A stretch of DNA of 64,000 nucleotides from Mucilaginibacter_A sp964236465 (GCA_964236465.1 CAXSBZ010000012.1:1-64000), one strand, 5' to 3'. Positions 1 to 8,400 are shown, counted from the stretch's first letter. Notes: generated by a model not told the origin, from the sequence alone. Program-made: numbers and translations.

Positions 1-57
1 GGTAAAAGCAGCATTGGCCAATCCGGTGAAGAGCTTAAGAAGTGAATAAATGACTAA

Positions 58-92
58 TAAAAAAGCCGTCAGCATAAGAAAATGCTGCCGGC
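58..92 (-). terminator. Rho-independent terminator of the DUF937 gene
   Basis: On the minus strand an 11-bp stem (positions 82-92 with 65-75, one mismatch, six-base loop) is followed by a run of six T. It lies just downstream of the stop at 115, so it most likely ends transcription of the leftward stress-gene run. Confidence 0.7.
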
Positions 93-114
93 CAAAATTA
101 ATTTTATTGATTTC

Positions 115-549
115 TTACTTGAACATGCCGCCCAACATACCGCCAAGTCCGCCACCGCCACCGGAAAAAGCACTTGTCATGCTATCTTGCGTAATGCTGG
201 AATCATTAGGGTCATTTGCTTTATGGGCAAATTTTTGTAAAATCCCTGGCAATGCAGCAGCAATAGCACCAGTTGCCATTGGAGGCAAGCCAAATTTACT
301 ACCCAAACTACTGGCCAATCCACCTTCAATAGCACTGGTGATCGGGCTTCCGGAGCCCATGCTTCCGGTGAGCATAGACATTAATCCGCCTACACCGCCT
401 TGAGAAGCTGCCTGGTTTTGTAAACCATCATGAATATGGGTTGCAATTTCTTGATGGACTGCATCTTCCTGTCCGGCTGGTATTGCAGCAGAAGCTGATG
501 AATTTCCACCAACCTGGTCTTTAACCATTTGTAAGATCTGATCAAACAT
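115..549 (-). CDS. DUF937 (YidB-like) protein
   Basis: 144-residue soluble protein with no signal peptide. It has the DUF937 pattern: an N-terminal amphipathic helix, then a Gly/Ser-rich middle with SPITSAIEGG near residue 68, the SKFGLPP stretch near 83, and a low-complexity Gly-rich tail (GGGGGLGGMLGGMF). The family function is not established. The gene is the last of a leftward run of stress-envelope genes (549 to 4580) and is followed directly by a good terminator. The ATG at 549 has an A-rich leader and no Shine-Dalgarno, as is usual in Bacteroidota. Family assignment is fairly sure; the role is unknown. Confidence 0.75.
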   Translation of the reverse strand: MFDQILQMVKDQVGGNSSASAAIPAGQEDAVHQEIATHIHDGLQNQAASQGGVGGLMSMLTGSMGSGSPITSAIEGGLASSLGSKFGLPPMATGAIAAALPGILQKFAHKANDPNDSSITQDSMTSAFSGGGGGLGGMLGGMFK

Positions 550-645
550 TGTTTTTTAATTTAATTGTAATTGGAATAATTGTTATTAAGTTTTTTTAGA
601 TAAAACTTAATAAAGGTAATATTAAACTTTTCAACTGCAAGGAGT

Positions 646-1362
646 TTAAGCTTCCTTTGTTGTTGTGGTATAATAATCTGCTGGTTCTTTAGAATCCCTA
701 CCTTTTTTAGCACCATACGCACTAGCTCCCGCACCTAAAAGAAGACCAAAAAAAGCGTATAAAGCACCTTTTGATGTTGCAGAAGCTGCATCATCAGCTA
801 CTTGTCTGGCTTTTTGTTCAGCCTCATCCTTATTGGCATTCACCTTGTCGGCTACTTTGGCGCTATCATTAGCCAATTTATTGTTACCCGCATAGCGATC
901 TTGAACAGCATCTTTAATGGATGGGGCTGCTGTAGAAATTGTTTTTCCTACTATGGAGCCTGCTCCGCCAATAATGCTGCCTACAGCACTGCTCAACAGA
1001 TAAAAAGTTAGAATAAACAATAAACCACAAACAAGTAAACCATGGATCACGCTTTCGGAAGTATGCTTGTCTTTTGCCAACCGACCAGCCACCCAGCCAC
1101 CTAAAAATAAAGAAATAAGTAAACTTACCACATACCATATGCCCGAACCTATGGCTAGGCCAGCTCCAGGTGTATTATGATTTGTTGCATCAACTGTACC
1201 CAAACCGATGGCCAAGCCAAGTAATGTTAAAGCAAGTTGAATAAAGACAGCAATAATTAACCCGGCAAAAACAGCTGCCCAGCTAATGCGTTGCGACCAA
1301 CCGGATGGCCTTGAATAATTAGTTGTTGCAAATCCTTCGTTTACGTTTCTGGTAGTTTCCAT
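646..1362 (-). CDS. Four-helix membrane protein, PhnA/TIGR04086-like
   Basis: 238-residue integral membrane protein. Hydrophobic segments lie at roughly 28-52, 72-92, 105-130 and 198-215; the first carries the 'WAAVFAGLIIA' start typical of small YrzE/TIGR04086-like membrane proteins. Between the third and fourth segments is a charged helical stretch (about 150-195, rich in Lys, Asp and Ala) that could be coiled and soluble. No catalytic motif is visible. It sits between the PRC-barrel/DUF2382 gene and the DUF937 gene in the same direction, which suggests a role in general stress or envelope homeostasis. That role is inference from position only. Confidence 0.6.
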   Translation of the reverse strand: METTRNVNEGFATTNYSRPSGWSQRISWAAVFAGLIIAVFIQLALTLLGLAIGLGTVDATNHNTPGAGLAIGSGIWYVVSLLISLFLGGWVAGRLAKDKHTSESVIHGLLVCGLLFILTFYLLSSAVGSIIGGAGSIVGKTISTAAPSIKDAVQDRYAGNNKLANDSAKVADKVNANKDEAEQKARQVADDAASATSKGALYAFFGLLLGAGASAYGAKKGRDSKEPADYYTTTTKEA

Positions 1363-1500
1363 AATTGTTTTTTTTTGTTGTAGTAGAATTATTAGTTAAA
1401 TTGTTTAATTAGCAATAGTCTGTTATGAAATAGTATTATATAGATTTTAAAATAAGTACCTGATATATTTCAAAGCATGTTAAAAATTTTATCACCGAGA

Positions 1501-1575
1501 TTACTTCTTTTACACCCGTAATTTTGTATTTGTGATTTACAGAAATTAAGAATTATTATACGGTAAAAGAAGTAT
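1501..1575. repeat. Inverted pair of the dispersed 12-mer
   Basis: A reverse copy (1501-1512, first base differs) and a forward copy (1564-1575, TAAAAGAAGTAT) face each other across 51 bases in the 275-base gap between two minus-strand genes. The flanks (ACCCG with TAA, and ACGG) extend the match. The pair could form a hairpin downstream of the PRC/DUF2382 gene. Confidence 0.7.
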
Positions 1576-1637
1576 AAAAGCGGCTGACAAAAAAATTAAC
1601 ATGCTCCTGAAATCATTTACTTATAAAAATCTTCACC

Positions 1638-2519
1638 TTATTTTCCGGGAAGTTTTTTTTCGTTCGTTAGTTTAGAAGTCTCATCGGTAAAGTTTTCCGT
1701 TTCCACTTCTGTTTTCCGGATTGTTCCTTGTACGGTTTCTGTGTTTTCATGCACTTCTTTTTCAAGGGAAACTTCTCCGGTCACAAATGCTTCTTTACTT
1801 ACCACCGGCACCTCTGCGTATTCTTTCATCTCAATTGTGCCTTCTTTAAAGGCTTCCAGGTCTGCTGTAGTAGCCGGCCTCTCAACGAGAGTTTGTTCTA
1901 CATGTACATGTTCTGAACGCAAGTTTACGTTTTCTTCTACCTTTTCCTGCACCACACGGCTTTTTAAACGCACACCACCGGTTTCAACCTCGCGTTTGCC
2001 CACTTCCATTTTTTCTTCAATGATTGGGATCGCTTTTGCATTCGTAGTTTCTGGCTGGCGTTTGCCGTAAAACTTTTTATCATTAAAGGTTTCATGCTGA
2101 TAAAAGTCCGGTGATACAGCTGCTGCAACTGCTCCACCCGCAAAAACCGTCCGGATGGCAGATTCTGTTTGAGAAGTAATATTACCTTTTTCGTAAGCAG
2201 GCAAAGAACTTAATTGTGCAGCTGTTACGCCCGACAAAATTACATCATCGTCTTTTTCATGCAGTTCTGCTACACCAATCGGAACCAATACTTTTTTGTC
2301 GTCCTTCATATCAAAGTCATTGTCGTCCAGATCTACGATCAAATACAAAACTTTATTGGTAGTGGAGTTGAAAATCAATTCAGTCACTTCCCCAAATTGT
2401 TTTCCGTTAGCATCTTTTACGTCCCATCCTTTAATATTTGGTTCGCCATCTACAATTTCGTAATCACTTTCACCCAATTCTTTCAAGTTTGAAGTGTTGT
2501 TGTTTTCGTTAATTGACAT
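1638..2519 (-). CDS. PRC-barrel plus DUF2382 (YsnF/AvaK) stress protein
   Basis: 293 residues in two modules. Residues about 25-105 form a PRC-barrel ('IKGWDVKDANGKQFGEV', 'LIFNSTTNKVLYLIVDLDD'), a fold found in photosystem reaction centres and many small stress proteins. Residues about 160-275 form a DUF2382 domain with the repeated pattern VGKREVETGGVRL, ERPATTADLEAF and VPVVSKEAFVTGEV. No signal peptide is present. It is a close paralogue, over the DUF2382 part, of the proteins at 3280-4110 and 4137-4580. Proteins of this type are induced by osmotic, oxidative or desiccation stress in other bacteria; the molecular role is unknown. It shares the A-rich leader seen before all genes of this run. 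Confidence 0.8.
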   Translation of the reverse strand: MSINENNNTSNLKELGESDYEIVDGEPNIKGWDVKDANGKQFGEVTELIFNSTTNKVLYLIVDLDDNDFDMKDDKKVLVPIGVAELHEKDDDVILSGVTAAQLSSLPAYEKGNITSQTESAIRTVFAGGAVAAAVSPDFYQHETFNDKKFYGKRQPETTNAKAIPIIEEKMEVGKREVETGGVRLKSRVVQEKVEENVNLRSEHVHVEQTLVERPATTADLEAFKEGTIEMKEYAEVPVVSKEAFVTGEVSLEKEVHENTETVQGTIRKTEVETENFTDETSKLTNEKKLPGK

Positions 2520-2546
2520 CGTTTTTTATTTTAAAAAATTAAACAA

Positions 2547-3185
2547 TTATTTACTACCAGTTTTCGGCGTAGCTACAATTGCCACACTCCTATTTTCCTG
2601 TCTTCCTGCTGCTGTTGCATTGGATGCTACCGGATTACTTTCTCCCAGAGAATGGATAGTTATGGCACTATCAGGTAGATTTTCATTTTTAACTAACCAC
2701 ATCCGGACAGTTTCTGCACGTGCTGCGCCCAATTGCTTGTTGTGGGTTGTAGTTCCGGTAGAATCTGTACGGCCATAAACGCTAAGTTCTGCTCCCTTAA
2801 AACGTTTGTTCAAAGAACCTGAGATCATTTTTAACTCTGCTTCTGCAGTGCTTTTAAGCGTACTTTTATCTTTATCAAATAAGATATCCTCGCCCAAACC
2901 ATAGATTGTGTAATTGTTGTTGCCGCGGACACTAATACTTGTATCTGTTATTTCTTCATAAGAAGCTTTTGGCGAATTAAAATCTATTGGGGTTGTGGTA
3001 GTTGCAGCAACTGCCTGAGTTTTATCGGCACTGTTTGCAGCAGTCGAATCTACACCGGTTGGGGTTACTTTTTTGTTATTGCATCCACGTAAAAGGAAAA
3101 ATAACAAAGCCAGAGCCACCAGCAATAATAAAAGCCAAAGCCACCAGGGATTATTTTTTTTAGGTTGAACATCTAATTCTGCCAT
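2547..3185 (-). CDS. OmpA-family peptidoglycan-associated protein with N-terminal anchor
   Basis: 212 residues. A single transmembrane helix at about 14-34 (WWLWLLLLLVALALLFFLL) is followed by Cys and a low-complexity Ala/Thr linker (about 40-70), and then an OmpA C-terminal domain (about 95-208) with DILFDKDKSTL and the peptidoglycan-binding signature GRTDSTG...NKQLGAARAETV. It lacks an outer-membrane barrel, so it is probably held in the inner membrane with the OmpA domain reaching the peptidoglycan. It lies within the leftward stress run, 27 bases ahead of the PRC/DUF2382 gene. A terminator-like hairpin at 3213-3246 separates it from the upstream gene. Confidence 0.85.
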   Translation of the reverse strand: MAELDVQPKKNNPWWLWLLLLLVALALLFFLLRGCNNKKVTPTGVDSTAANSADKTQAVAATTTTPIDFNSPKASYEEITDTSISVRGNNNYTIYGLGEDILFDKDKSTLKSTAEAELKMISGSLNKRFKGAELSVYGRTDSTGTTTHNKQLGAARAETVRMWLVKNENLPDSAITIHSLGESNPVASNATAAGRQENRSVAIVATPKTGSK

Positions 3186-3212
3186 AATTGTTTAAGTATT
3201 AATTTAAGTTTT

Positions 3213-3246
3213 CAAAAAAAAGCACCAGTAGATTCCTAACTGGTGC
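3213..3246 (-). terminator. Terminator behind the YflT/DUF2382 gene
   Basis: GCACCAGT and ACTGGTGC arms (3222-3229, 3239-3246) form an 8-bp stem with a nine-base loop, followed on the minus strand by a run of eight T (3213-3221). It lies between two minus-strand genes, so it should end or attenuate the transcript from 4110-3280. Confidence 0.7.
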
Positions 3247-3279
3247 CTTTATAGTTAATTTTTCAGAACTGATGAATTT

Positions 3280-4110
3280 TTATTTATAAAAACCATCTTT
3301 ATTACCAGTCGTTTTGGTGGTGCCAGAAGCTAATTTGGTGTCCTGATCTGTAAAGTTTTCAGTATCCACTTCTGTTTTGCGAACCGTTCCTTGCACGGTC
3401 TGATTTTTTTCCTCTACTTCTTTTCCTAAAGAAACCTCACCGGTAACAAAAGCTTCTTTATTTACTACAGGTACTTCTGCAGTTTCTTTCATTTCGATAG
3501 AAGCATCTCTGAATGCAGCCAAATCAGCTTCAGTAGCCGGACGGCTTACGTTTGTACGTTCTACGCGTACACGTTCTGTACGTAAACGGATATCTTCCTG
3601 AACAGCTTGCTCTACAATACGGCTGCGCAAACGAACACCGCCAGTTTCTACTTCGCGTTTGCCAACTTGCATTTTTTCTTCAATGATTTTGATAGAATCT
3701 GCATCGGTAGCTTTTGTAGTTGGTGTAGTACCTGTTAATGTTGAAGTACCGGTAGTTTTGTAAGCTTCTGCACGTTCGTTTACATCAATTGCACCATAAT
3801 TATCTAAAATTCTGGCTGCATTTTCAGCTTCGTCTGCAGATTTTGCATGTACGGTTACGATAGAACCTCTGCGGCCAACTTCTGTGTATTTTTCAGTTTC
3901 TTCGCCGGTTCCGAATAAATTACTGAAAAAACCACCAACACTGCTGTGGCCGTCATCTTCATAATCATCGTTTGATGTGCTGCCTTCTGTTTCAGCTCCG
4001 CGGGAAGAAATATCAATATTATCCCTGCTGAAACCATTGCTTGTTAAATAACTAACGGCTTCCTGAGCCTCACTAGTGTAGTCGAAAATTCCAATTACTG
4101 TTTGTGCCAT
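3280..4110 (-). CDS. YflT-type general stress domain fused to DUF2382
   Basis: 276 residues. The N-terminal part (1-105) resembles the heat-induced stress protein YflT: MAQTVIGIFDYTSEAQEAVSYL, then GFSRDNIDISS, and an alanine-rich SADEAENAARIL helix after a hydrophobic VTVHA strand. The C-terminal half (about 145-265) is a DUF2382 domain (VGKREVETGGVRLRSR, VSRPATEADLAAF, VPVVNKEAFVTGEVSL), very close to the one in the gene at 1638-2519. No signal peptide. The gene starts 27 bases after the smaller DUF2382 gene at 4137-4580, so the two are probably cotranscribed. It is likely a stress-induced soluble protein; the biochemical function is unknown. Confidence 0.8.
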   Translation of the reverse strand: MAQTVIGIFDYTSEAQEAVSYLTSNGFSRDNIDISSRGAETEGSTSNDDYEDDGHSSVGGFFSNLFGTGEETEKYTEVGRRGSIVTVHAKSADEAENAARILDNYGAIDVNERAEAYKTTGTSTLTGTTPTTKATDADSIKIIEEKMQVGKREVETGGVRLRSRIVEQAVQEDIRLRTERVRVERTNVSRPATEADLAAFRDASIEMKETAEVPVVNKEAFVTGEVSLGKEVEEKNQTVQGTVRKTEVDTENFTDQDTKLASGTTKTTGNKDGFYK

Positions 4111-4136
4111 GATTGTTGTTTTTTAATGTTAATTAA

Positions 4137-4580
4137 TTATTGATTTGTTGTTTTGTGTTCTTGTGTTGAATTCAATCGATTGATTTCAATGGTCTCTTTT
4201 CGTAATGTTTCTGTAACTGTGGCAGTAGATGCAATTTGTGTTTTTGTGAGATGCAATTCTTCAACCAACATCAACCTTTTTTCTACCACCAATACTTCTT
4301 TTACCACCGAAATTATAGTGGTGTCACCTTCTACACGAATAGCCGGCACATTTTCTATGTATTGATTGATTGGCTTGTGTTCTACTTTAATCTCTTCGGA
4401 AACAACAGGGACTTCTTGCGTTACTTCCTCAGTAATAACCTTTTTATGAACCTGTACAGTGCCGGTTTCTACCAATTGCACGCCAACTTTCAAACGCTCT
4501 TCAACCAAAGCAATTTTGGAAGTAAGTGCTTCTTCCTGATCCGTGTTTTGTCCGTTTGGTATTTTACTAAATTCAGCCAT
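4137..4580 (-). CDS. Small DUF2382-type protein
   Basis: 147 residues, mostly one DUF2382-like domain (IALVEERLKVGVQLVETGTVQVHKK, then EEIKVEHKPINQYIENVPAIRVEGDTTIISVVKEVLVVEKRLMLVEEL). It is more diverged than the two other copies in this run and is predicted to be an all-beta protein with long charged strands. It is the first gene of the leftward stress run and has a well-placed Bacteroidota-type promoter at 4636-4669. Function unknown. Confidence 0.7.
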   Translation of the reverse strand: MAEFSKIPNGQNTDQEEALTSKIALVEERLKVGVQLVETGTVQVHKKVITEEVTQEVPVVSEEIKVEHKPINQYIENVPAIRVEGDTTIISVVKEVLVVEKRLMLVEELHLTKTQIASTATVTETLRKETIEINRLNSTQEHKTTNQ

Positions 4581-5038
4581 TTTATTATGATATTTTTAAT
4601 CGAAAGCCAAGAAGCATTTTCCGATTTACAATGACCAAAAGTAAAAATTTAAAGAATTTGTTTTTCAATTGAAATAATAAAAAACCTACAGGCTAAGGAT
4701 TTCTCATTTTTAAAGAAAAAATACAAGCCTATTTTTAAATATTGTGCTTAATTAATACAATATTAAAATACCCATGCAAGTGATTTTTATCAAATTTATA
4801 TTGAATCAATTTTGTTACGTAGCTGATTCGGCTGAATCAAATTCCAAATAATACTTCTTTTATCGGCATAAAATTGTATCATAAAGAAACAATACATGTA
4901 TCGATACCGAACACTGCCTTCTCTCTGTTTTTTGCTAATCGCCTGTATATCAAGAAATCATGTCTTTGGTATCAGATTTTGTATAAGGTAGCCAAGTAAA
5001 GCCATAATCGGATAAATCAGCATAAAACACCAACAACC
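4581..5038. other. Divergent intergenic region, 458 bases
   Basis: No gene seen. It separates the minus-strand stress run from the plus-strand ABC ATPase. It holds the putative minus promoter at 4636-4669, an AT-rich inverted repeat (AATATTGT at 4738-4745 with ACAATATT at 4757-4764) that could be an operator, and one copy of the dispersed 12-mer at 4851-4862 followed by TCGGCATAAAATTG. No clear plus-strand promoter was recognised. Confidence 0.6.
4636..4669 (-). promoter_or_regulatory. Putative Bacteroidota primary-sigma promoter of the stress run
   Basis: On the minus strand TACTTTTG (4636-4643) matches the TANNTTTG -7 element, with ATTG (4666-4669) 22 bases upstream as a partial -33 element. 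The start codon at 4580 would then have a leader of about 50 bases. Spacing is slightly long; the assignment is by consensus only. Confidence 0.45.
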
Positions 5039-5698
5039 ATGATCGAACTAAAACATATTTACAAATGGGTTTCAACCGGCCCGAAACGTACTTTTTTACT
5101 AAAAGATATTAACCTTATCATCAACGAAGGCGAATTTATTTCGATCATGGGGCCGTCCGGTTCCGGGAAATCTACCCTGCTGCATATTCTTGGCATGATC
5201 GACGAACCATCCGAAGGCGAATATATTTTTTTGGAACAATCAGTTTTTAAGTTGAAAGAAAAGCAGCGTTCGGCTCTGTATAAGCAACACATCGGCTTCG
5301 TTTTTCAGGCTTATCATTTGATCGATGAATTGACGGTTTATGAAAACATCGAAACGCCGCTAATTTATCAGGACATGAAATCTTCGGAACGGAAATCCAT
5401 TGTAGCTGATATCCTGGATCGCTTTCAAATTGTGGGCAAAAAGGATTTGTTCCCAAACCAGCTTTCCGGCGGGCAGCAGCAATTGGTTGGTATTGCACGC
5501 GCTTTGGCCGCCAATCCGAAAGTGATTTTGGCCGATGAACCGACCGGAAACCTCAATTCCAAGCAAGCCGAAGAAATTATGGAACTGTTCAAAACCCTCA
5601 ATCAACAAGGTGTTACGATCATACAAGTAACGCATTCGGAAAAAAACGCAGCTTACGGGTCCCGGATTATCAATTTGCTGGACGGCAGGATTGAATAG
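5039..5698 (+). CDS. ABC transporter ATP-binding protein, LolD/MacB/FtsE type
   Basis: 219-residue ATPase with every core motif: Walker A GPSGSGKST (38-46), Q-loop Q90, signature LSGGQQQ (142-148), Walker B VILADE (162-167) and a switch histidine in QVTHSEKNAA near 200. The family powers MacB/LolCDE/FtsX-type permeases that move lipoproteins, peptides or drugs across the envelope. The next gene in the same direction is a TolC-type outer-membrane protein, which suggests a tripartite export system. However, no FtsX-type permease or HlyD-type adaptor is encoded in this window, which is unusual for such pairs. ATG at 5039. Confidence 0.88.
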   Translation: MIELKHIYKWVSTGPKRTFLLKDINLIINEGEFISIMGPSGSGKSTLLHILGMIDEPSEGEYIFLEQSVFKLKEKQRSALYKQHIGFVFQAYHLIDELTVYENIETPLIYQDMKSSERKSIVADILDRFQIVGKKDLFPNQLSGGQQQLVGIARALAANPKVILADEPTGNLNSKQAEEIMELFKTLNQQGVTIIQVTHSEKNAAYGSRIINLLDGRIE

Positions 5699-5798
5699 AG
5701 CCTTTAGCTGTCAGCATTCAGCTAAAAGCTAAATATTTTTGATACTTATTGTGCTGCTGGCTGATTGCCGACAGCTAATTGCAAATTTTAAACAACCT

Positions 5799-7238
5799 AT
5801 GAAATCCCTTTTTCCCTGCTTGCTCCTATGCTTCTTTTATGCCACAAAAGTTAGTGCTCAAGACAGCACCTTCCGCAGTTCGGCCTTAACTTTGCAGCAA
5901 TGCGTGGAAACGGCGATCAGCAACAATCTTGGCGTAAAACAAAGCGAACTTGCGGCACAGCGATCTAACATCAACTACAATCAGGCAAAATTAAATTTGC
6001 TGCCCAACCTAAGCGGTAATGTTACTCAGGGCTTGAACCAGGGCCGAAGCGTTGACCCAACTACCAATGCTTACTTGAACCAGCAGATTAACTACACAAA
6101 TTATTCGGTTGGCAGCAGCGTAGTATTATTTAACGGTTTTTTGCTATGGAATACGATCAAGCAAAACCTGTTCGCTTTCCAGGCCAGCAAACTGGAACTA
6201 CAGCAGCAAAAAGACAACCTGACTTTAAACGTAATCCTGGCTTATCTACAAATTTTGAATAACCAGGAATTGGTCAATCAATCTAAAAACCAGGCTGCTG
6301 TTTCGCAGGAACAGATCCGCCGTTCCGAAATTTTAAACAAAGACGGAGCCATTGCGCCTTATCAATTATCGGATTTGCGCGGACAATTGAGCAACGACAG
6401 CCTTTCGATCATCAATAATCAAAATAATTTGGAAGCTGCAAAAGTAGCCTTGGTACAGCTGATGAATGTGCCTTATCAAAAACAGCAAAGCTATGCGCCA
6501 CTGAACGCCGAGCAGCTTACTACCTCTTTTAATAATAGTCCGGATGCCATTTATGAAGCCGCTTTGGAGCAACATTCTTTGGTGAAAGCCAGTTCGCTGC
6601 GTGCCAAAAGTGCGGCAAAAAGCGTGAGTTCGGCCCGTGGCTATTTGTATCCGACGCTTTCATTAAACGCTTATTTGTACACCAATTATTCCAGCGCGGG
6701 CAGCAAAAGTATTTTTGTAGATAGTGCCAGAGTGGCCAGCAATGATTATGTAACGCTGCAAAACGGTAGCAAATCGTATGTGATGACGAACCAGAGTGAT
6801 TACCGGTCGGAGAAAATCAATTATGCCAATCAGTTCAAAAACAACTATAATTCAGCAATCACTTTGGGTTTGCAGGTTCCGATTTTTACCAATTGGCAGG
6901 CCCGGAACCGCATTGCTTTGGCCAAAATTGATTTCAAAAATGCTGAATTGATAGAGCAAACCACGCGCATCCAGCTTAAACAAGCTGTGGAGCAGGCTTT
7001 TTTCAATACCACAGCTTCATCCGGCCGTTATCGCACTTTGCAAAGCCAGGTTCGCTCTTACACCGAATCTTTTAAAGCTACGGAAGTGAAATTTAATGCC
7101 GGCGTGGGCAACTCTGTGGATTATACAGTGGCCAAAAACAAGTTGGATGCAGCAAACATCAACCTAATTTCTGCACGCTATGATTATATTCTGCGGATGA
7201 AAATCCTGGATTATTATCAGGGAAAACTAACTTGGTGA
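5799..7238 (+). CDS. TolC-family outer-membrane efflux protein
   Basis: About 479 residues from the ATG at 5799. I chose this start, not an upstream in-frame one at 5739, because it begins a standard signal peptide (MKSLFPCLLLCFFYATKVSAQD). The mature protein has the TolC duplicated layout: LTLQQCVETAISNNLGVKQSEL, long heptad-like helices rich in Gln/Asn/Lys, and the second half opening with SPDAIYEAALEQHSLVKASSLRAKSA. It forms the outer-membrane duct of type I or ABC export systems. It follows the ABC ATPase by 100 bases. The stop codon at 7236-7238 abuts a copy of the dispersed 12-mer. Confidence 0.88.
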   Translation: MKSLFPCLLLCFFYATKVSAQDSTFRSSALTLQQCVETAISNNLGVKQSELAAQRSNINYNQAKLNLLPNLSGNVTQGLNQGRSVDPTTNAYLNQQINYTNYSVGSSVVLFNGFLLWNTIKQNLFAFQASKLELQQQKDNLTLNVILAYLQILNNQELVNQSKNQAAVSQEQIRRSEILNKDGAIAPYQLSDLRGQLSNDSLSIINNQNNLEAAKVALVQLMNVPYQKQQSYAPLNAEQLTTSFNNSPDAIYEAALEQHSLVKASSLRAKSAAKSVSSARGYLYPTLSLNAYLYTNYSSAGSKSIFVDSARVASNDYVTLQNGSKSYVMTNQSDYRSEKINYANQFKNNYNSAITLGLQVPIFTNWQARNRIALAKIDFKNAELIEQTTRIQLKQAVEQAFFNTTASSGRYRTLQSQVRSYTESFKATEVKFNAGVGNSVDYTVAKNKLDAANINLISARYDYILRMKILDYYQGKLTW

Positions 7239-7323
7239 TGCTGTTTTTATCGGCATAAAATTGGATTAGAACCTTGTATTTTTATAAAGATCAACACAAA
7301 TTTTGGGTTGATAAAAGAAGTAT
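7238..7323. repeat. Inverted pair of the dispersed 12-mer after the TolC gene
   Basis: Reverse copy ATGCTGTTTTTA at 7238-7249 (AC type) and forward copy TAAAAGAAGTAT at 7312-7323 (GA type). Both carry the longer flank: TCGGCATAAAATTG on one side and CAAATTTTGGGTTGA on the other. The first copy overlaps the last base of the tolC stop codon. The pair can form an imperfect stem and might act as a terminator. Confidence 0.75.
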
Positions 7324-7479
7324 CAACATCGATTAAAACCTAAATCAGGATTAATAAAAACCGAAATATTTTTATCGAAAAGAAATGAAATTACAGTAGC
7401 TGTAACCTTGCAAAATCCGCTTCGTATGAGAGTTTAGAGAACCTGAATCTATACTTTTTAGGATAATAATGTACTTGTA

Positions 7480-7851
7480 ATGAAGGTGTTAATATTATCA
7501 ATCCAAATTTTTACGGCTATTTACAATCCTGCCAGCCGGTTTATAAATACCAATTGGGTAAGTAAAGTTTCCAACAAATACATGGAATCAATCAACTTGC
7601 GGGGAAAAAATTATGTGGTGCATTACGATAAAAAATCTGCACAAACCTACCGCGGCTGTTACAGTATTTCTAAAGATACTTTGATCATTAAAGAACGTGA
7701 TGATTCGCGCCGACTGGCTTCTTATCATAAAATAAAATTTGTGCTGAAAGATCATGAGCTGCATTTTGTCAGCAATGAAGAATTGGTGAACCACCAATGG
7801 GCAAAATCCAAAGTTCAGGCCGATAAAAATCGTGTTTTCATCAGGATATAA
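7480..7851 (+). CDS. Hypothetical protein, 123 residues
   Basis: I do not recognise a family. The protein starts with a short hydrophobic stretch (MKVLILSIQIFTAIY) that is too short for a confident signal peptide, followed by a basic, beta-rich body (NLRGKNYVVHYDKKSAQTY, GCYSISKDTLIIKERDD, KIKFVLKDHELHFV). The alternation suggests a small beta-barrel of lipocalin or copper-resistance type, but this is a guess. It stands alone between the TolC gene and a convergent small gene, downstream of an inverted repeat pair, so it probably has its own promoter. Confidence 0.5.
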   Translation: MKVLILSIQIFTAIYNPASRFINTNWVSKVSNKYMESINLRGKNYVVHYDKKSAQTYRGCYSISKDTLIIKERDDSRRLASYHKIKFVLKDHELHFVSNEELVNHQWAKSKVQADKNRVFIRI

Positions 7852-7873
7852 ATTTATAGATTGTAGCTAAGGG

Positions 7874-8143
7874 CTAAAGTGTGTGGCCGTAAACATACCC
7901 TTCTGGGGAAAAATGCGCATAATTGGCCAAACAACGCATTCGGATTTCTGTCAGTAAATCCGACTCGTAAACAAAGCCAAATACCGGCGTACCTTTTTCT
8001 ATCGCAAACCAGTAATGATTTTTAAGCTTGTCGAAACTGTCGTCCAGCATCCGCGGCGCACGTACGATAAAAAATGTAAGGTACTGAAATTCAATTTCTG
8101 CCAGTGCATCCAAAAAATCTTTTGTAAGTTCTTCAACCTTCAT
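7874..8143 (-). CDS. Hypothetical protein, 89 residues
   Basis: Small soluble protein with no recognised family. It starts MKVEELTKDFLDALAEIEF and is rich in aromatic residues in the middle (FQYLTFFIVRA, NHYWFAIEKGTPVFGFVYESD). Codon use matches its neighbours, and the ATG at 8143 has a plausible A-rich context. It is convergent with the gene at 7480-7851 (22 bases between stops). A one-mismatch copy of the dispersed 12-mer (8147-8158) lies four bases upstream of its start codon. Confidence 0.5.
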   Translation of the reverse strand: MKVEELTKDFLDALAEIEFQYLTFFIVRAPRMLDDSFDKLKNHYWFAIEKGTPVFGFVYESDLLTEIRMRCLANYAHFSPEGYVYGHTL

Positions 8144-8223
8144 CGTGTGCTGTTTTTATTTTTGTGCTGATACGCAGGCAAGGTATTTCGGGTTGTAGAT
8201 ATATTTTATTGAAAATCAAAAAG

Positions 8224-8320
8224 CAGCCACCAATTTTTACCTGGTAAAAGAAGCATCGGGTTATGCAAAACCGCTGTAATATCCAACCACCAATTTTCCC
8301 CCGATAAAAGAAGCATCCGG
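8224..8320. repeat. Tandem direct repeat carrying two 12-mer copies
   Basis: Two units 60 bases apart, each with CCACCAATTTT followed by a few bases and GATAAAAG or GGTAAAAG then AAGCATC. The 12-mer cores are at 8245-8256 and 8305-8316 in the same orientation. This shows that the longer unit (about 27 bases), not just the core, has been copied. Confidence 0.7.
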
Positions 8321-8400
8321 TTTTATAAAATAAAACTTGCAGCAGCAGCCAACAAACAAGTGCTGTAAAAGCTGTGTTTAACCAAAAACGAATGTTAAAC

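Noticed and set aside
2..49. Possible C-terminal end of a rightward gene (VKAALANPVKSLRSE then TAA)
   Set aside because: Only 15 codons are visible, another frame also ends here, and the first bases match a variant of the dispersed 12-mer, so it may be intergenic. Not enough to call.
4236..4634. 132-codon plus-strand frame over the DUF2382 gene
   Set aside because: Phe/Tyr/Asn-rich antisense shadow of a well-supported gene.
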